From Mesorhizobium sp. (GTDB lineage Bacteria > Pseudomonadota > Alphaproteobacteria > Rhizobiales > Rhizobiaceae), in contig JAHBYX010000007.1 in the NCBI GenBank assembly GCA_019635735.1, positions 239,811 to 303,810 on the forward strand: 64,000 nucleotides of DNA. Direction: 5' to 3'. Each line of letters opens with the position of its first letter. The stretch's first letter is position 1. Below, piece after piece: positions 20,474-29,975 of the stretch. The position numbers and the translations under genes were made by a program. The notes beneath the pieces are model-generated. The model was not told the DNA's origin and ran no database searches. It saw only the letters and a program-made list of their open reading frames with translations.

Positions 20474-21237
20474 GCGGGTTCACCGCTGACTTTGCCGGCG
20501 CCGAGGTCAGGGTTTCCCCTAATTTCGGCCCCCGTCGCGACGTGTCGCGCGCCGACATGATCGTTCTCCACTATACGGGCATGGAAACGGGCGACGCAGC
20601 CGAGCGGTGGCTGTGCGACCCGACGAGCGAGGTCTCGTGCCACTATCTGGTCCACGAGGACGGCCGGATCGTGCAGATGGTGCGCGAGGCGGACAGAGCC
20701 TGGCACGCCGGCCGCAGTTCCTGGCATGGCGCGACGGACATCAACTCGCGCTCGATCGGGATAGAGATCGTCAATCCCGGCCCCATGGCGGGCCATCCGC
20801 CGTTTCCCGAGACCCAGATCGAGGCGGTCGCGGCGCTGTGCCTCGATATTTCCTCTCGCCTGGAGATTCCGAAAGAGCGAGTTCTGGCGCATTCGGATGT
20901 CGCGCCCGGCCGCAAGGTCGATCCAGGACCGGCCTTTCCCTGGGAGCAGCTTCATGCTCGCGGGATCGGGAATCTGCCCGCACGGGTGCAACTCGCAGCC
21001 ATCGATCCGATCAGGTCTGGCGAAGAGGGTGCGCGGGTCGAATGTGTCCAGTCCATGCTCAATCTCTATGGCTACGGCATTGAAATAACTGGACGTTTCG
21101 ATACGCGGACACAGACCGTGGTGGAGGCGTTCCAACTGCATTTCCGGCGCCGGAAGGTGGACGGTGTGGTCGATGCCGAAACCCATGCGCTGCTGACTGC
21201 GCTCGTCTCCGACCTGCCAGGCCTACCGTTACGGTAG
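20470..21237 (+). CDS. AmpD-type N-acetylmuramoyl-L-alanine amidase with peptidoglycan-binding domain
   Basis: This 255-residue Amidase_2 enzyme should cut the MurNAc-L-Ala bond, acting on anhydro-muropeptides during wall recycling. Zinc ligands are in IVLHYTGM and HSDVAPGRKVDPG, with catalytic Glu in IGIEIVNPG. A PG_binding_1 domain takes up about the last 70 residues. No signal peptide is seen, as for cytoplasmic AmpD, but the extra binding domain resembles AmiD. The start overlaps the TerB-J gene stop by 4 bp. Confidence 0.9.
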   Translation: MSGFTADFAGAEVRVSPNFGPRRDVSRADMIVLHYTGMETGDAAERWLCDPTSEVSCHYLVHEDGRIVQMVREADRAWHAGRSSWHGATDINSRSIGIEIVNPGPMAGHPPFPETQIEAVAALCLDISSRLEIPKERVLAHSDVAPGRKVDPGPAFPWEQLHARGIGNLPARVQLAAIDPIRSGEEGARVECVQSMLNLYGYGIEITGRFDTRTQTVVEAFQLHFRRRKVDGVVDAETHALLTALVSDLPGLPLR

Positions 21238-21425
21238 TAATATCCGGTTTGCGCTAATATTACAGCCTGAATTGAATCGTTATTTGGTGGGTCTAACTCG
21301 CAGCACAATGACTTGCGAGATCGGCGTTCGTTCAGCCGCCGAAAAGGGTCAGTTGACCTATCGGCAAGTCCCACGAAATCGAAGCCGAAAATCCCTTCGA
21401 TACTGGTAAAGAGAACAATAACTAC
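21238..21425. other. Intergenic gap upstream of the SLT transglycosylase
   Basis: This is 188 bp of unusually AT-rich sequence with no gene. It begins with a weak inverted repeat, TAATAT/ATATTA, just after the amidase stop and ends in a purine-rich leader (AAAGAGAA) before the ATG at 21426. I see no clear promoter. Confidence 0.4.
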
Positions 21426-22187
21426 ATGATGAAAGTTGCAGTTGCGGCAGCATTTGCTGCCGGAATGATGAGTTTTGCTGTAAACGCACAGGAAGCGCCT
21501 GGAAGTGTCTATGCTTCGGCCCGTGCGAAGGCGCCTTCCTCCAAGGTCGAGGAGGCGTCCGGAAAGGCACCGCGCGACAGGATGACCTCCACCCACAAGG
21601 GCAGCGCATCCATGACCGTTGCCAGCGAAGGCGGGGCCGGCAAGAAGACACTCGCGAAGGATAAGAAGGGCCGTACGAAGATCATCCTCGACGGGCCGGG
21701 CTCGGCCGCGCTGCCCGGTGTCGATCCCGAGACGACGGCCTCGATTTCTTCGGACAAGCGGCCGGACCTCGTTGCCAAGGCGCGCAAGTCCAAGGTCTCG
21801 ACGGGCGATGGTTCCTCGGGGGGCTATGGCGATATCATCGCCCGCTACGCGTCGACCTACGGTGTGCCGGTGTCGCTCGCTCATGCCGTGATCCGCGTGG
21901 AGAGCAATTACCGCGTCAATGCCCGCGGCAGCGCCGGCGAAGTCGGGCTGATGCAGATCAAGCCGTCGACGGCACGCGGCCTCGGCTATTCCGGCTCGTT
22001 GAAGGGGCTCTACAATCCCGAGACCAACATCAAATACGGGATGAAATACCTCGGTATGGCGCACAAGCTCGGCGGTGGGACCACCTGCGGAACGATCCTG
22101 AAATACAACGCCGGCCACGGTGCCAAGCGCATGAACCCTGTGTCCGCCGCCTATTGCTCGAAAGTGAAGCGTCATCTGAGCAGTTGA
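21426..22187 (+). CDS. Secreted SLT-family lytic transglycosylase
   Basis: This 253-residue periplasmic protein has a signal peptide (cut near residue 21, VNAQE), a basic and Ser/Lys-rich low-complexity linker (about 25-130), and a compact SLT domain. The catalytic Glu159 is in AVIRVESNYRVNARG, followed by GEVGLMQIKPSTARGLGY and IKYGMKYL. It is expected to cleave glycan strands, perhaps for assembly of an envelope-spanning machine, since the domain is of the small VirB1-like type. The ATG at 21426 is followed directly by a second ATG. Confidence 0.9.
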   Translation: MMKVAVAAAFAAGMMSFAVNAQEAPGSVYASARAKAPSSKVEEASGKAPRDRMTSTHKGSASMTVASEGGAGKKTLAKDKKGRTKIILDGPGSAALPGVDPETTASISSDKRPDLVAKARKSKVSTGDGSSGGYGDIIARYASTYGVPVSLAHAVIRVESNYRVNARGSAGEVGLMQIKPSTARGLGYSGSLKGLYNPETNIKYGMKYLGMAHKLGGGTTCGTILKYNAGHGAKRMNPVSAAYCSKVKRHLSS

Positions 22188-22260
22188 TGACGCGCCGCCG
22201 GCCGGCGGAAATCCCGCGCGCAGCCTTGCAATTCGCGCGGGGAACGCCTTTATGCGCAAC

Positions 22261-22687
22261 GCCAGCCGGCCGGGTGGCCGCGACCGCGAGAGCCGAAAGG
22301 CTGCGGTCGAGGAAAGTCCGGGCTCCACGGAAATACGGTGCCGGCTAATTGCCGGCGGGGGCGACCCCAGGGAAAGTGCCACAGAGAGCAGACCGCCCCG
22401 CCTGCCAGACGGCCCCATGTCGGGCCGTCTCGCCGGCGGGGTAAGGGTGAAAGGGTGGGGTAAGAGCCCACCGCGCGACCGGCAACGGGAGCGGCACGGC
22501 AAACCCCACCGGGAGCAAGACCGAATAGGGACGACGCGCGGGGAAACCCGCAGGCTTTTCCGGCCCAGTCGTCCGGGTGGGTTGCGTCAGGCGTCCAGCA
22601 ATGGCCGCCGAAGATGAATGGCCACCGCGTTCCGCCGTCCGCAAGGGTGGCGGGGCCATACAGAACCCGGCTTACAGGCCGGCTGGC
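22261..22687 (+). ncRNA. rnpB: RNase P RNA (class A)
   Basis: This is the catalytic RNA that trims tRNA 5' ends. The conserved 5' core GAGGAAAGTCCGGGCTCC lies at about 22309-22326 and the 3' core ACAGAACCCGGCTTA at about 22660-22674. The ends pair exactly as P1: GCCAGCCGGCC at 22261-22271 with GGCCGGCTGGC at 22677-22687. The 427-nt length fits alphaproteobacterial RNase P RNA. It starts 73 bp after the transglycosylase stop. Its promoter was not identified with confidence. Confidence 0.97.
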
Positions 22688-22704
22688 ACCTCGGCCCGCG
22701 CGGC

Positions 22705-23163
22705 CTATTGCGGCTGCAGGGTTCCGGTGAGGGCGCAGTTAGAATTGCCGCTGCCCGGATTTGACGTTTCGAGATAGTAGAATGGGAACTTGTTCGGCCC
22801 GATCCGGAATTCGACCTCCTCGTTGAACGTATAGTAGTACAGGCCATCGCCCGTCGTATTGACGAGAAATGGGATCGGGATCTTGCGTGAGGCGGAGCCT
22901 CCCGCTGTCTGCGATACGCCGAGATAAGCGAATTCGATCGGCTGCGTCCTTCTGTGGAAGCACGCGATGCGCTTGACGATCAGGACCTTGCCCGCCGGCG
23001 TCTTGGTGAAATTGATACGGCAGAGATAAGAGCCGACTGGGCAGGATACGGCGACGGTTTCTTCGTAGAAATCGTCCCCGATCGCCACGCCGGCTTGAGC
23101 CGGAGCGGTAACAAGAGATAGCGCCAAAGAGCTGAGCGACAGCAAGCGCATCGTGAAGTTCAT
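22705..23163 (-). CDS. Secreted protein of unknown function
   Basis: This is a 152-residue exported protein that I do not recognise. A Sec signal peptide covers residues 1 to about 24 (cut after AQA), and the rest looks like a compact beta-rich domain with four cysteines. The ATG at 23163 has GGAGGGG six bases upstream. It ends 17 bp from rnpB, in the opposite direction. No operon partner is visible; the trans-sulfuration gene upstream on the same strand is 255 bp away. Confidence 0.75.
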   Translation of the reverse strand: MNFTMRLLSLSSLALSLVTAPAQAGVAIGDDFYEETVAVSCPVGSYLCRINFTKTPAGKVLIVKRIACFHRRTQPIEFAYLGVSQTAGGSASRKIPIPFLVNTTGDGLYYYTFNEEVEFRIGPNKFPFYYLETSNPGSGNSNCALTGTLQPQ

Positions 23164-23418
23164 GATTATCCCCTCCAGCCGTGGATGTGCAGGAATCTAG
23201 GCATGCAGCCGCGCCCGCAGAATGCGTGTGGACAGAATACCAGTGACGGTCCGGCTGCTGCCGACTTCGACGGCATGACTAGAGGCGGGATGTTTCCGCC
23301 AGATGTCGGGGGGCACCACAAGATTCGCGGAGCGGCGAGGGGCGACAGCGAGGGCGTCACCGTGCCGAACATGGTCAGGCCCGGCCGAGGCTCACAGCCG
23401 GCGCCTGTCCTTCAGAAG
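23164..23418. other. Intergenic gap between the trans-sulfuration gene and a secreted protein gene
   Basis: This is 255 bp with no convincing gene. Short open frames on both strands lack ribosome sites and a protein-like composition. No clear terminator was found after the upstream gene. Confidence 0.4.
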
Positions 23419-24513
23419 CTATAATGCCCCATCGAGTGCCTTCCACAACTCCTCCACCGGTTCGCATCCCACCGACAGCCGCACGAAGCCCGGCGCGACC
23501 GCGTCGCCCCAGCGCGCCCTGCGCTCCGCAGAGGTATGGGTGCCGCCGAAGGAGGTGGCGGGCTGGATAAGCGGACATGAGTTGATGAAAGCCTCGGCGG
23601 CCTCGGCGCTCGGCAGGGTGAGGCCGATCAGGAAGCCGAAGCGCCGCATCTGGCGCCGGGCCAGATTGTGTGAAGGATGGTCCTCGAGGCCCGGATAGAC
23701 GGTGGCTATGCCGCGTCCGGCAAGGCGCTCGGCAACCACCTGCGCCGAGGCGCACATCCGCTCGAAGCGGACGTCGAGCGTCTCGAGACCCCGATGCACC
23801 TGCCAGGCCTCGAACGGCCCGGGGATCGCGCCGGATAGTTTCCGCCATTCCTTCAGCGCCGTCAGCACGCCTTCGTCGCGCGTGGCGACATGGCCGAACA
23901 GCGCGTCCGAATGGCCGTTGACGGCCTTCGTGTCGGCGGAAACGACTACGTCGGCGCCGAGGTCGAGCGGGCGCTGACCGAGCGGGGTCATCGTGGTGTT
24001 GTCGGCCACGACGAGCGCGCCGGCGGCTTTGGTCGCCGCCGAGATGCCGGCGATGTCGCAGATGTCGAGGCCGGGGTTGGAAGGCGTTTCGATGAATACA
24101 AGCCGATAGCCGTCAAAGCCGCCGTCGGAGAAGCTCCGCGTCGGCCGGGTGTCCATTTCGACGCCGAAAGCCTTGAGAAACCGGTCGGCGAACAGCCGCG
24201 TCGTATAATAGCCGTCCGACGGCGCGAGGATCCGGTCGCCGGCCTTGAGCGTCGCCATGAAGACCGCGGAGATCGCGCCCATGCCTGAGGGAAAGGCGAC
24301 GCATGGCGCATCCTCGAGATGGCCGAGCGCTTCTTCGGTCGCTTCCCAGGTCGGGTTGTCGTAGCGCCCGTACTGGCGGAAGCCCACCGGATCGCCGGGC
24401 AGGTGGAACATCGATGCCAGCGTGATGGGCAGCGGCACGGCATCGCCCTTGTCGAGGTGCGCGCGGCGCAAGTGCGAAAGGCCGGCAATGCGCTGGTCGG
24501 TATCGTCGGTCAT
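23419..24513 (-). CDS. Trans-sulfuration family PLP enzyme (cystathionine gamma-lyase / beta-lyase type)
   Basis: This 364-residue cytoplasmic enzyme belongs to the Cys/Met metabolism PLP family. Motifs are YDNPTWEATE near residue 51, the phosphate-binding PSGMGAISAV (75-84), IETPSNPG, the PLP lysine Lys196 in SADTKAVNGHSD, and a C-terminal FVRLSVGCE. It could be cystathionine gamma-lyase or beta-lyase; sequence reading alone does not separate them. The ATG at 24513 faces divergently from the dcw cluster. Confidence 0.88.
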   Translation of the reverse strand: MTDDTDQRIAGLSHLRRAHLDKGDAVPLPITLASMFHLPGDPVGFRQYGRYDNPTWEATEEALGHLEDAPCVAFPSGMGAISAVFMATLKAGDRILAPSDGYYTTRLFADRFLKAFGVEMDTRPTRSFSDGGFDGYRLVFIETPSNPGLDICDIAGISAATKAAGALVVADNTTMTPLGQRPLDLGADVVVSADTKAVNGHSDALFGHVATRDEGVLTALKEWRKLSGAIPGPFEAWQVHRGLETLDVRFERMCASAQVVAERLAGRGIATVYPGLEDHPSHNLARRQMRRFGFLIGLTLPSAEAAEAFINSCPLIQPATSFGGTHTSAERRARWGDAVAPGFVRLSVGCEPVEELWKALDGAL

Positions 24514-24899
24514 GAATCGTCCCCCGGGCGGCGTGAGGCCGCGACGCTATCGGCCCGTCGCCTCGCTCGCAAGGGCGAGACAAGGCCAAGAATCCCAACA
24601 CTAACGGTTCGTTAGCCTTAATCGCTCATAAACGTTTGGAGGCTTGGCCGAAGCTGTCGTCGGACAGGTGGAGCCCGGTCGAAACGGCCTTTTCCCTTTG
24701 ACGCCCATCTTGTCCCATGCTATCCCATGAACGCAATCAAGACTTCGTTTCGGTGACGGGTTCCATGTGTCCCGAACGCGCGGTGACCAGGTCCGCGCGG
24801 ACCGGAGCGCATGCCCTGATTTCGAGCGGCGGCGGGGCTCTCGAGGACTGCGCGCAAGCGCGGACGACGCGATGAAAGGAAGTGGGGCGATACCGGCGC
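24514..24899. other. Intergenic region carrying the dcw cluster promoter
   Basis: This is 386 bp between the divergent trans-sulfuration gene and mraZ. The only structured part is the promoter/operator at 24694-24727; the stretch from there to mraZ is a leader of about 170 nt with no gene. Just before mraZ lies AAAGGAAGTGGGG, which supports the ATG at 24900. Confidence 0.6.
24694..24727 (+). promoter_or_regulatory. dcw promoter with MraZ-type operator repeats
   Basis: CCCA occurs at 24704, 24714 and 24724, exactly 10 bp apart, with a degenerate fourth copy (CCCT) at 24694. Read on the minus strand this is TGGGN repeated with 5-bp spacers, the known MraZ-binding repeat. A possible sigma70 promoter overlaps it: TTGACG at 24698-24703, a 17-bp spacer, and a weak TATCCC at 24721-24726. 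MraZ bound here would block RNA polymerase, giving autoregulation of the cluster. Confidence 0.75.
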
Positions 24900-25367
24900 A
24901 TGGATCGTTTTCTGTCGAGCGCGGTGAACCGGATCGATGCCAAGGGACGCGTCTCCGTCCCCGGCGCGTTCCGCGCGCTCGCGGCCAAGCGCGGCTATCA
25001 CGAGCTCTATGCACTGCGCGCGCTGGAGGAGCCGGCGCTGGACGTGGGCGGAATGGATCTGCTGGAGCGCTACGAGCGGCAGCTGGAGCAGGCGAATCCG
25101 TTCCTGCGCACCGCGGACGACATGTCGGCCTACGTGCATGGGGAGGGGACCTTCCTGAAGCTCGACGCGGACGGCCGTATCACGATGAGCGATTTCATCC
25201 GCGAGCACACGGGCATCACATCGGAGGTGGGTTTCCTGGGGCGAGGGCAATTCTTCCAGATCTGGGAACCGGAACGCATGCGCCAGCATTTGGCAGACGT
25301 GCGCGCGCGGCTCACAACCCTTCGGCAGGCCGCCGCACAGGCGCGCCCGTCCGGAGCCTCGGAATGA
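24900..25367 (+). CDS. mraZ: Transcriptional regulator MraZ
   Basis: This 155-residue DNA-binding protein autoregulates the dcw cluster. Two SpoVT/AbrB-like domains are visible: [23 protein letters not shown] at the N-terminus (start of domain 1) and [16 protein letters not shown] in the second half. The ATG at 24900 gives the usual N-terminus; an upstream in-frame GTG at 24882 would add six residues. It binds TGGGN repeats, and suitable repeats lie at 24694-24727. Its stop overlaps the rsmH start (ATGA). Confidence 0.95.
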   Translation: MDRFLSSAVNRIDAKGRVSVPGAFRALAAKRGYHELYALRALEEPALDVGGMDLLERYERQLEQANPFLRTADDMSAYVHGEGTFLKLDADGRITMSDFIREHTGITSEVGFLGRGQFFQIWEPERMRQHLADVRARLTTLRQAAAQARPSGASE

Positions 25368-26380
25368 TGGCGGACCCCGGCGATACAGACGCCGGTGGCG
25401 GACCGGTCCGCCATATTCCGGTGCTTCTCCACGAAGTGCTGGCGGCCCTTCAGGTCAGCCCCGGCATGTTGGTGGTCGACGGAACCTTCGGCGCCGGCGG
25501 CTATACGAAGGCGATCCTGGCTGCCGGCGCGAGTGTCGTCGCCATCGACCGTGATCCGAATGCCATCGCCGACGGCCGCGCCCTCGAGGCGGCGTCCGGC
25601 GGACGGCTCCGGCTGGTGCATGGGCCTTTTTCCCGCCTCGACGAATATGCCGGCCAGCCGGTCGACGGAGTGGTGCTCGATATCGGCGTGTCGTCGATGC
25701 AGATCGATGAAGCGGATCGTGGCTTCTCGTTCCGGCAGGACGGCCCGCTCGACATGCGGATGGCACAGACAGGCGTCACTGCCGCCGATGTGGTCAACAC
25801 CTACAAGGCGGGCGATCTCGCCCGTGTCTTCGGCTTCCTCGGCGAGGAGAAGCAGGCCGGTCGCATCGCGCGCATGATCGAGAAGCGGCGGGCAACGAAG
25901 CCGTTCGCGACGACGCTGGACCTCGCCAATGCGATCGAGGGCCTTGTCGGGCGCAATCCCAAGGATCGCATCCATCCGGCCACGCGGGTCTTCCAGGCAC
26001 TGCGCATCCACGTCAACGACGAGCTCGGCGAGCTCGCCAAGTCGCTGATGGCGGCGGAGCGGGCGCTGAAGCCTGGCGGAAGGCTGGTCGTGGTGACCTT
26101 CCACTCGCTCGAAGACCGGATCGTCAAGCGCTTCCTGTCGGACCGTTCCTCGCAGGGCGGCGGCTCGCGCCACCTGCCTCAGGTGCATGCGCAGGCCGCC
26201 ACGTTCGAGAAGCCGGCCCAGGTCATCGCTGCCTCGGACGAGGAGGCTGAGCGGAACCCCCGCGCGCGCTCGGCCAAGCTCAGAAGCGCGGTACGCACCG
26301 CGAATCTCGCCCGGCGGGAAGATCTCTCGATCTTCGCGCTTCCCGATCTCCCAGACGTTCGCCAGCCGGACCGGAGGTAA
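25364..26380 (+). CDS. rsmH: 16S rRNA m4C1402 methyltransferase RsmH (MraW)
   Basis: This 338-residue enzyme N4-methylates C1402 of 16S rRNA with SAM. Hallmarks are HIPVLLHEV at residues 17-25, the SAM loop [18 protein letters not shown]-type [33 protein letters not shown] and [13 protein letters not shown]. Its ATG overlaps the mraZ stop; the second codon is also ATG. ftsL starts 5 bp downstream. Confidence 0.97.
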   Translation: MMADPGDTDAGGGPVRHIPVLLHEVLAALQVSPGMLVVDGTFGAGGYTKAILAAGASVVAIDRDPNAIADGRALEAASGGRLRLVHGPFSRLDEYAGQPVDGVVLDIGVSSMQIDEADRGFSFRQDGPLDMRMAQTGVTAADVVNTYKAGDLARVFGFLGEEKQAGRIARMIEKRRATKPFATTLDLANAIEGLVGRNPKDRIHPATRVFQALRIHVNDELGELAKSLMAAERALKPGGRLVVVTFHSLEDRIVKRFLSDRSSQGGGSRHLPQVHAQAATFEKPAQVIAASDEEAERNPRARSAKLRSAVRTANLARREDLSIFALPDLPDVRQPDRR

Positions 26381-26385
26381 TCGTC

Positions 26386-26760
26386 GTGTTTCGTACCACC
26401 GACATCGTTCTGATTGCCGTGATGGTGGCAGGTGCCGCCTTCACCTACAACACCAAGCATCAGGTCGAGGCGCAGCTCGCCGAGGTCCGCAAGATCGAGG
26501 CGATGATCCGCTTCGAACAGGACTCCCTGACCATCCTCAAAGCCGACTGGAGCCTGCTGACGCAGCCGTCGCGGCTGCAGAAGCTGACCGAGATCTATCA
26601 GGAAGAACTGCAGCTCGCGCCACTCGACGCCCGGCAGGTGGTCGGCATCGACGAGTTGCCGGCCAAGCCAGTCGAGATGGAGATCCTGCCCACGCCGCGA
26701 GTCGGCGGCATGGCGCAAGACAGGACCGACAAGGTGACCACGGGCGGAGTCGTACAGTGA
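26386..26760 (+). CDS. ftsL: Cell division protein FtsL
   Basis: This 124-residue bitopic divisome protein starts with GTG, preceded by GGAGGTAATCGTC. A transmembrane helix at about residues 7-21 is followed by a coiled-coil-like helix (about 24-60). FtsL recruits FtsB and activates FtsWI. Position between rsmH and ftsI supports the call, as sequence similarity in this family is low. A GTG start is common for rhizobial ftsL. The ftsI start overlaps its stop (TGATG). Confidence 0.9.
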   Translation: MFRTTDIVLIAVMVAGAAFTYNTKHQVEAQLAEVRKIEAMIRFEQDSLTILKADWSLLTQPSRLQKLTEIYQEELQLAPLDARQVVGIDELPAKPVEMEILPTPRVGGMAQDRTDKVTTGGVVQ

Positions 26761-28478
26761 TGATCAAGCGCCTTCTCGCCAAGAAATCAGCCCCGGCGGC
26801 CGCCCAACAAGCCGGAGCCATCGTCGTCGATTCCCGCCGCAAGGCATCCGGCGGGCGCACGAGGAACCGGGTCGTGATGACCATGGCGATCTTCTTCGGC
26901 ATCTACGGCGTGATCGCGGGCCGCCTCGTCTATCTGGGCCTGCAGGATCCGAGCGAAGCCGCGCCGACGGCGGTGCGCGGGCTCGCGTCGCGTCCGGACA
27001 TCGTCGATCGCAATGGCGAAGTGCTGGCGACGGACATCAAGACGGCGTCGCTCTATGCCGAGCCGAAGAACATCATCGATCCGGACGAGACCCTGGAGCT
27101 CCTTTCGACCGTGCTGCCGGACCTCGAACCGGAGCAAACCTACAACAAGCTCAAGAGCGGGGCCGGCTTCGTCTGGCTCAAGCGCCAGCTGTCGCCGAAA
27201 CAGCGGGCGGACATCATGGCGCTCGGCCTGCCCGGCATCGGCTTCCGCACGGAGACGAAGCGGTTCTATCCCGGCGGCGCGACGGCCGCGCACATCCTCG
27301 GCCTCGTCAACGTCGACAACCAGGGCATCGCGGGGCTCGAGAAATACATCGACAGCCAGGGTCTCGCCGATCTGCGCGAGCTAGGCCTCGCCTCGGCCGG
27401 CAATCTGGCGCCCTTCCGCACGACGCTCGACATCCGCGTCCAGCACATCGTGCACGACGAACTGGCCAACGCGATGGAGCGCTACCACGCGATCGCCGCC
27501 GGCGCCGTGGTGCTCAACGCCAAGACCGGCGAGATCGTGGCGATGGCATCGCTGCCCGACTTCAATCCGAACAATCCCGTCGGTGCGCACGACAAGGACA
27601 AGTTCAACCGCATGACGGCGGGAACGTTCGAGATGGGCTCGACCATCAAGAGCTTCACCACCGCGATGGCGCTCGATTCGGGCAAGGTGACGCTGGAGAG
27701 CCGGTTCGATGCGACGCGCCCGATCACCATCGGCCGGCAGACGATCCGCGATTTCCACGGCAAGGGCAGGGTGCTGACCGTGCCGGAAGTGTTCATCTAC
27801 TCGTCCAACATCGGCTCGGCGCGCGAGGCCGACGTCGTCGGCATCGAAGGTCACCGCGAGTTCCTGCACCGGATGGGCCTTCTCGACCGGGTGAAGATCG
27901 AACTGCCCGAGGTCGCGACGCCGTCCGAGCCGAAGGTCTGGAAGAAGGTCCATTCGATCACGATCGCCTTCGGCCACGGCATGACCACCACCCCGCTGCA
28001 GACGGCTGTCGGCGCAGCGGCGCTGATGAACGGCGGCAAGCTGCTGGTTCCGACGCTGCTGCCTCGGACCGAGGAGGAAGCGATGGCTTCCGCCAAGCAG
28101 GTCATAAGCGAGAAGACCAGCGCCGAAATGCGCTATCTCTATCGGTTGAACGCGGAGAAAGGCTCGGGCAAGCGCGCGGAAGTGCCCGGATACCGGGTCG
28201 GCGGCAAGACCGGCACGGCCGAAAAGGTCGTCAACGGCCGCTATTCGAGCGACAAGCGCTTCAATGCCTTCCTGGCCTCGTTCCCGATGGACGATCCGCA
28301 ATACATCGTTCTCTCGATCATCGACGAGCCGAAGCCCGAGAAACCGGGCATGGGCGCGACGTCCGGCCTCAATGCGGCGCCAATCGTGGCCAATATCATC
28401 CGCCGCTCGGCGTCGCTGCTTGGCGTGAAGCCAGAATTCGGCCAAACAAATGAGGCGTTGCTTGTCTCCTACCAGTGA
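26760..28478 (+). CDS. ftsI: Septal peptidoglycan transpeptidase FtsI (PBP3)
   Basis: This 572-residue class B penicillin-binding protein cross-links septal peptidoglycan. A membrane anchor spans about residues 37-57, the dimerisation domain begins with RGLASRPDIVDRNGEVLA, and the transpeptidase domain carries SxxK Ser294-Lys297 (STIK), SSN at 348-350 and KTG at 483-485. The ATG overlaps the ftsL stop. murE follows after 42 bp. It partners FtsW, coded further downstream. Confidence 0.97.
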   Translation: MIKRLLAKKSAPAAAQQAGAIVVDSRRKASGGRTRNRVVMTMAIFFGIYGVIAGRLVYLGLQDPSEAAPTAVRGLASRPDIVDRNGEVLATDIKTASLYAEPKNIIDPDETLELLSTVLPDLEPEQTYNKLKSGAGFVWLKRQLSPKQRADIMALGLPGIGFRTETKRFYPGGATAAHILGLVNVDNQGIAGLEKYIDSQGLADLRELGLASAGNLAPFRTTLDIRVQHIVHDELANAMERYHAIAAGAVVLNAKTGEIVAMASLPDFNPNNPVGAHDKDKFNRMTAGTFEMGSTIKSFTTAMALDSGKVTLESRFDATRPITIGRQTIRDFHGKGRVLTVPEVFIYSSNIGSAREADVVGIEGHREFLHRMGLLDRVKIELPEVATPSEPKVWKKVHSITIAFGHGMTTTPLQTAVGAAALMNGGKLLVPTLLPRTEEEAMASAKQVISEKTSAEMRYLYRLNAEKGSGKRAEVPGYRVGGKTGTAEKVVNGRYSSDKRFNAFLASFPMDDPQYIVLSIIDEPKPEKPGMGATSGLNAAPIVANIIRRSASLLGVKPEFGQTNEALLVSYQ

Positions 28479-28520
28479 TTCCCGGGGGGTCGGGGGCAGC
28501 GCTTCTTGAACGGGCATTTG

Positions 28521-29975
28521 ATGCAGCTGAAGGATTTTGCAGGAATTCTGCCGATGGGCGACGGGTCGACCGCGTCCGTCGAAGTGCTTGGGCTGACCGC
28601 GGATTCGCGGGCGGCCAGGCCCGGCTACCTGTTTGCCGCTCTTCATGGAACCAAGGCCGACGGCGCAGCCTATGCCGCGGACGCGGTGGCGAAGGGGGCT
28701 TCGGCCATCATCGCCGCGAAGGACGCCGCCCTGGGTGATCTCCCGGTTCCGATCCTGCGGGTAGACGACCCCCGGCAAGCGCTCGCCCTCGCGGCGGCAC
28801 GCTTCTACGGCGCGCAGCCCGCGACGATGGCGGCGGTCACCGGAACCAGCGGCAAGACGTCGGTCGTTTCGTTCCTTCGCCAGATCTGGGCTCATACCGG
28901 GCTCCAGGCCGCGAGCATCGGCACCACGGGCGTCGTGGCACCCGGCCGCGACGATTACGGCACGCTGACGACGCCCGATCCGGTGGCGCTGCACCTTTTG
29001 CTCAAGGAGCTGGCCGAGTCTGGCGTCACCCATGCCGCCATGGAGGCATCGAGCCACGGGCTCGACCAGCGCCGCCTCGACGGCGTGAAGCTGTCTGCCG
29101 CCGGCTTCACCAATCTCGGCCGCGACCATATGGACTACCATCCGACGGTCGAGGAGTATCACCGCGCCAAGCTGCGCCTGTTCGACACGCTGCTGCCGAA
29201 GGGCGCGCCGGCCATCATCTTCGCCGACGATGCCTGGTCGGCCCCCACGATCGCGGCGGCGAACAAGGCCGGGCGTATCGTGCTCACCGTCGGCCGCAAG
29301 GGCGATTTCCTGAAGCTGAAGCGGCTTGAACTCGAGCGCTATCGCCAGCGCGCCGAGGTCGAGTTCTCGGGAGCGCTTTACGAGATCGACCTGCCGCTTG
29401 CCGGCGACTTCCAGATGTCGAATGCGCTCGTTGCCGCCGGCCTCGCGCTGGCGACCGGCGTCAAGGTGGACGCGGCGTTCGCCGCTCTCGAGCACCTCAA
29501 GGGTGCGCCGGGCAGGCTCGACCTCGTCGGCACGACCGCCGCCGGCGCGCCGGTCTATGTCGACTACGCGCACAAGCCCGAGGCGCTGGAGAACGTGCTC
29601 CTGTCGGTCAGGCCGTTCACGACCGGCAAGGTCGTCGTCGTGTTCGGCTGCGGCGGCGATCGCGACAAGGGCAAGCGTCCGATCATGGGTGGGATCGCCA
29701 CCCGTCTCGCCGACATCGCCATCGTTACCGACGACAATCCGCGCTCCGAGGTTCCCGCCACGATCCGCGCCCAAATTCTGGCCAATGCGCCCGGTGCGAT
29801 CGAAATCGGCGACCGCCACGAGGCGATCCGGCACGCCATAAGCCTCCTGTCGGCCGGCGATACGCTGATCGTGGCGGGCAAGGGCCATGAGGAAGGCCAG
29901 ACGATCGGCTCCGTGACCCATCCTTTCTCCGATCATCATGAAGTGCGATTGGCGCTTGCGGGGAAGGCGGCATGA
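28521..29975 (+). CDS. murE: UDP-MurNAc-tripeptide synthetase MurE
   Basis: This 484-residue ATP-dependent ligase adds meso-diaminopimelate to UDP-MurNAc-L-Ala-D-Glu. The P-loop is TGTSGKTS at 107-114, and the meso-DAP-specific DNPR motif is at 405-408, so lysine is not the substrate. The ATG at 28521 gives the usual short N-terminus; an in-frame TTG at 28506 would add five residues. The stop overlaps murF by 4 bp. Confidence 0.96.
   Translation: MQLKDFAGILPMGDGSTASVEVLGLTADSRAARPGYLFAALHGTKADGAAYAADAVAKGASAIIAAKDAALGDLPVPILRVDDPRQALALAAARFYGAQPATMAAVTGTSGKTSVVSFLRQIWAHTGLQAASIGTTGVVAPGRDDYGTLTTPDPVALHLLLKELAESGVTHAAMEASSHGLDQRRLDGVKLSAAGFTNLGRDHMDYHPTVEEYHRAKLRLFDTLLPKGAPAIIFADDAWSAPTIAAANKAGRIVLTVGRKGDFLKLKRLELERYRQRAEVEFSGALYEIDLPLAGDFQMSNALVAAGLALATGVKVDAAFAALEHLKGAPGRLDLVGTTAAGAPVYVDYAHKPEALENVLLSVRPFTTGKVVVVFGCGGDRDKGKRPIMGGIATRLADIAIVTDDNPRSEVPATIRAQILANAPGAIEIGDRHEAIRHAISLLSAGDTLIVAGKGHEEGQTIGSVTHPFSDHHEVRLALAGKAA

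Noticed and set aside
22154..22617. Open frames on both strands across 22.2-22.6 kb
   Set aside because: The region is RNase P RNA; paired ends and both core motifs explain it.
23166..23424. Two short open frames in the gap before the secreted protein gene
   Set aside because: No ribosome site and unusual composition; they overlap each other on opposite strands.
27381..29939. Long minus-strand open frame opposite ftsI and murE
   Set aside because: Low-complexity Arg/His/Asp-rich translation and full overlap with two essential conserved genes.
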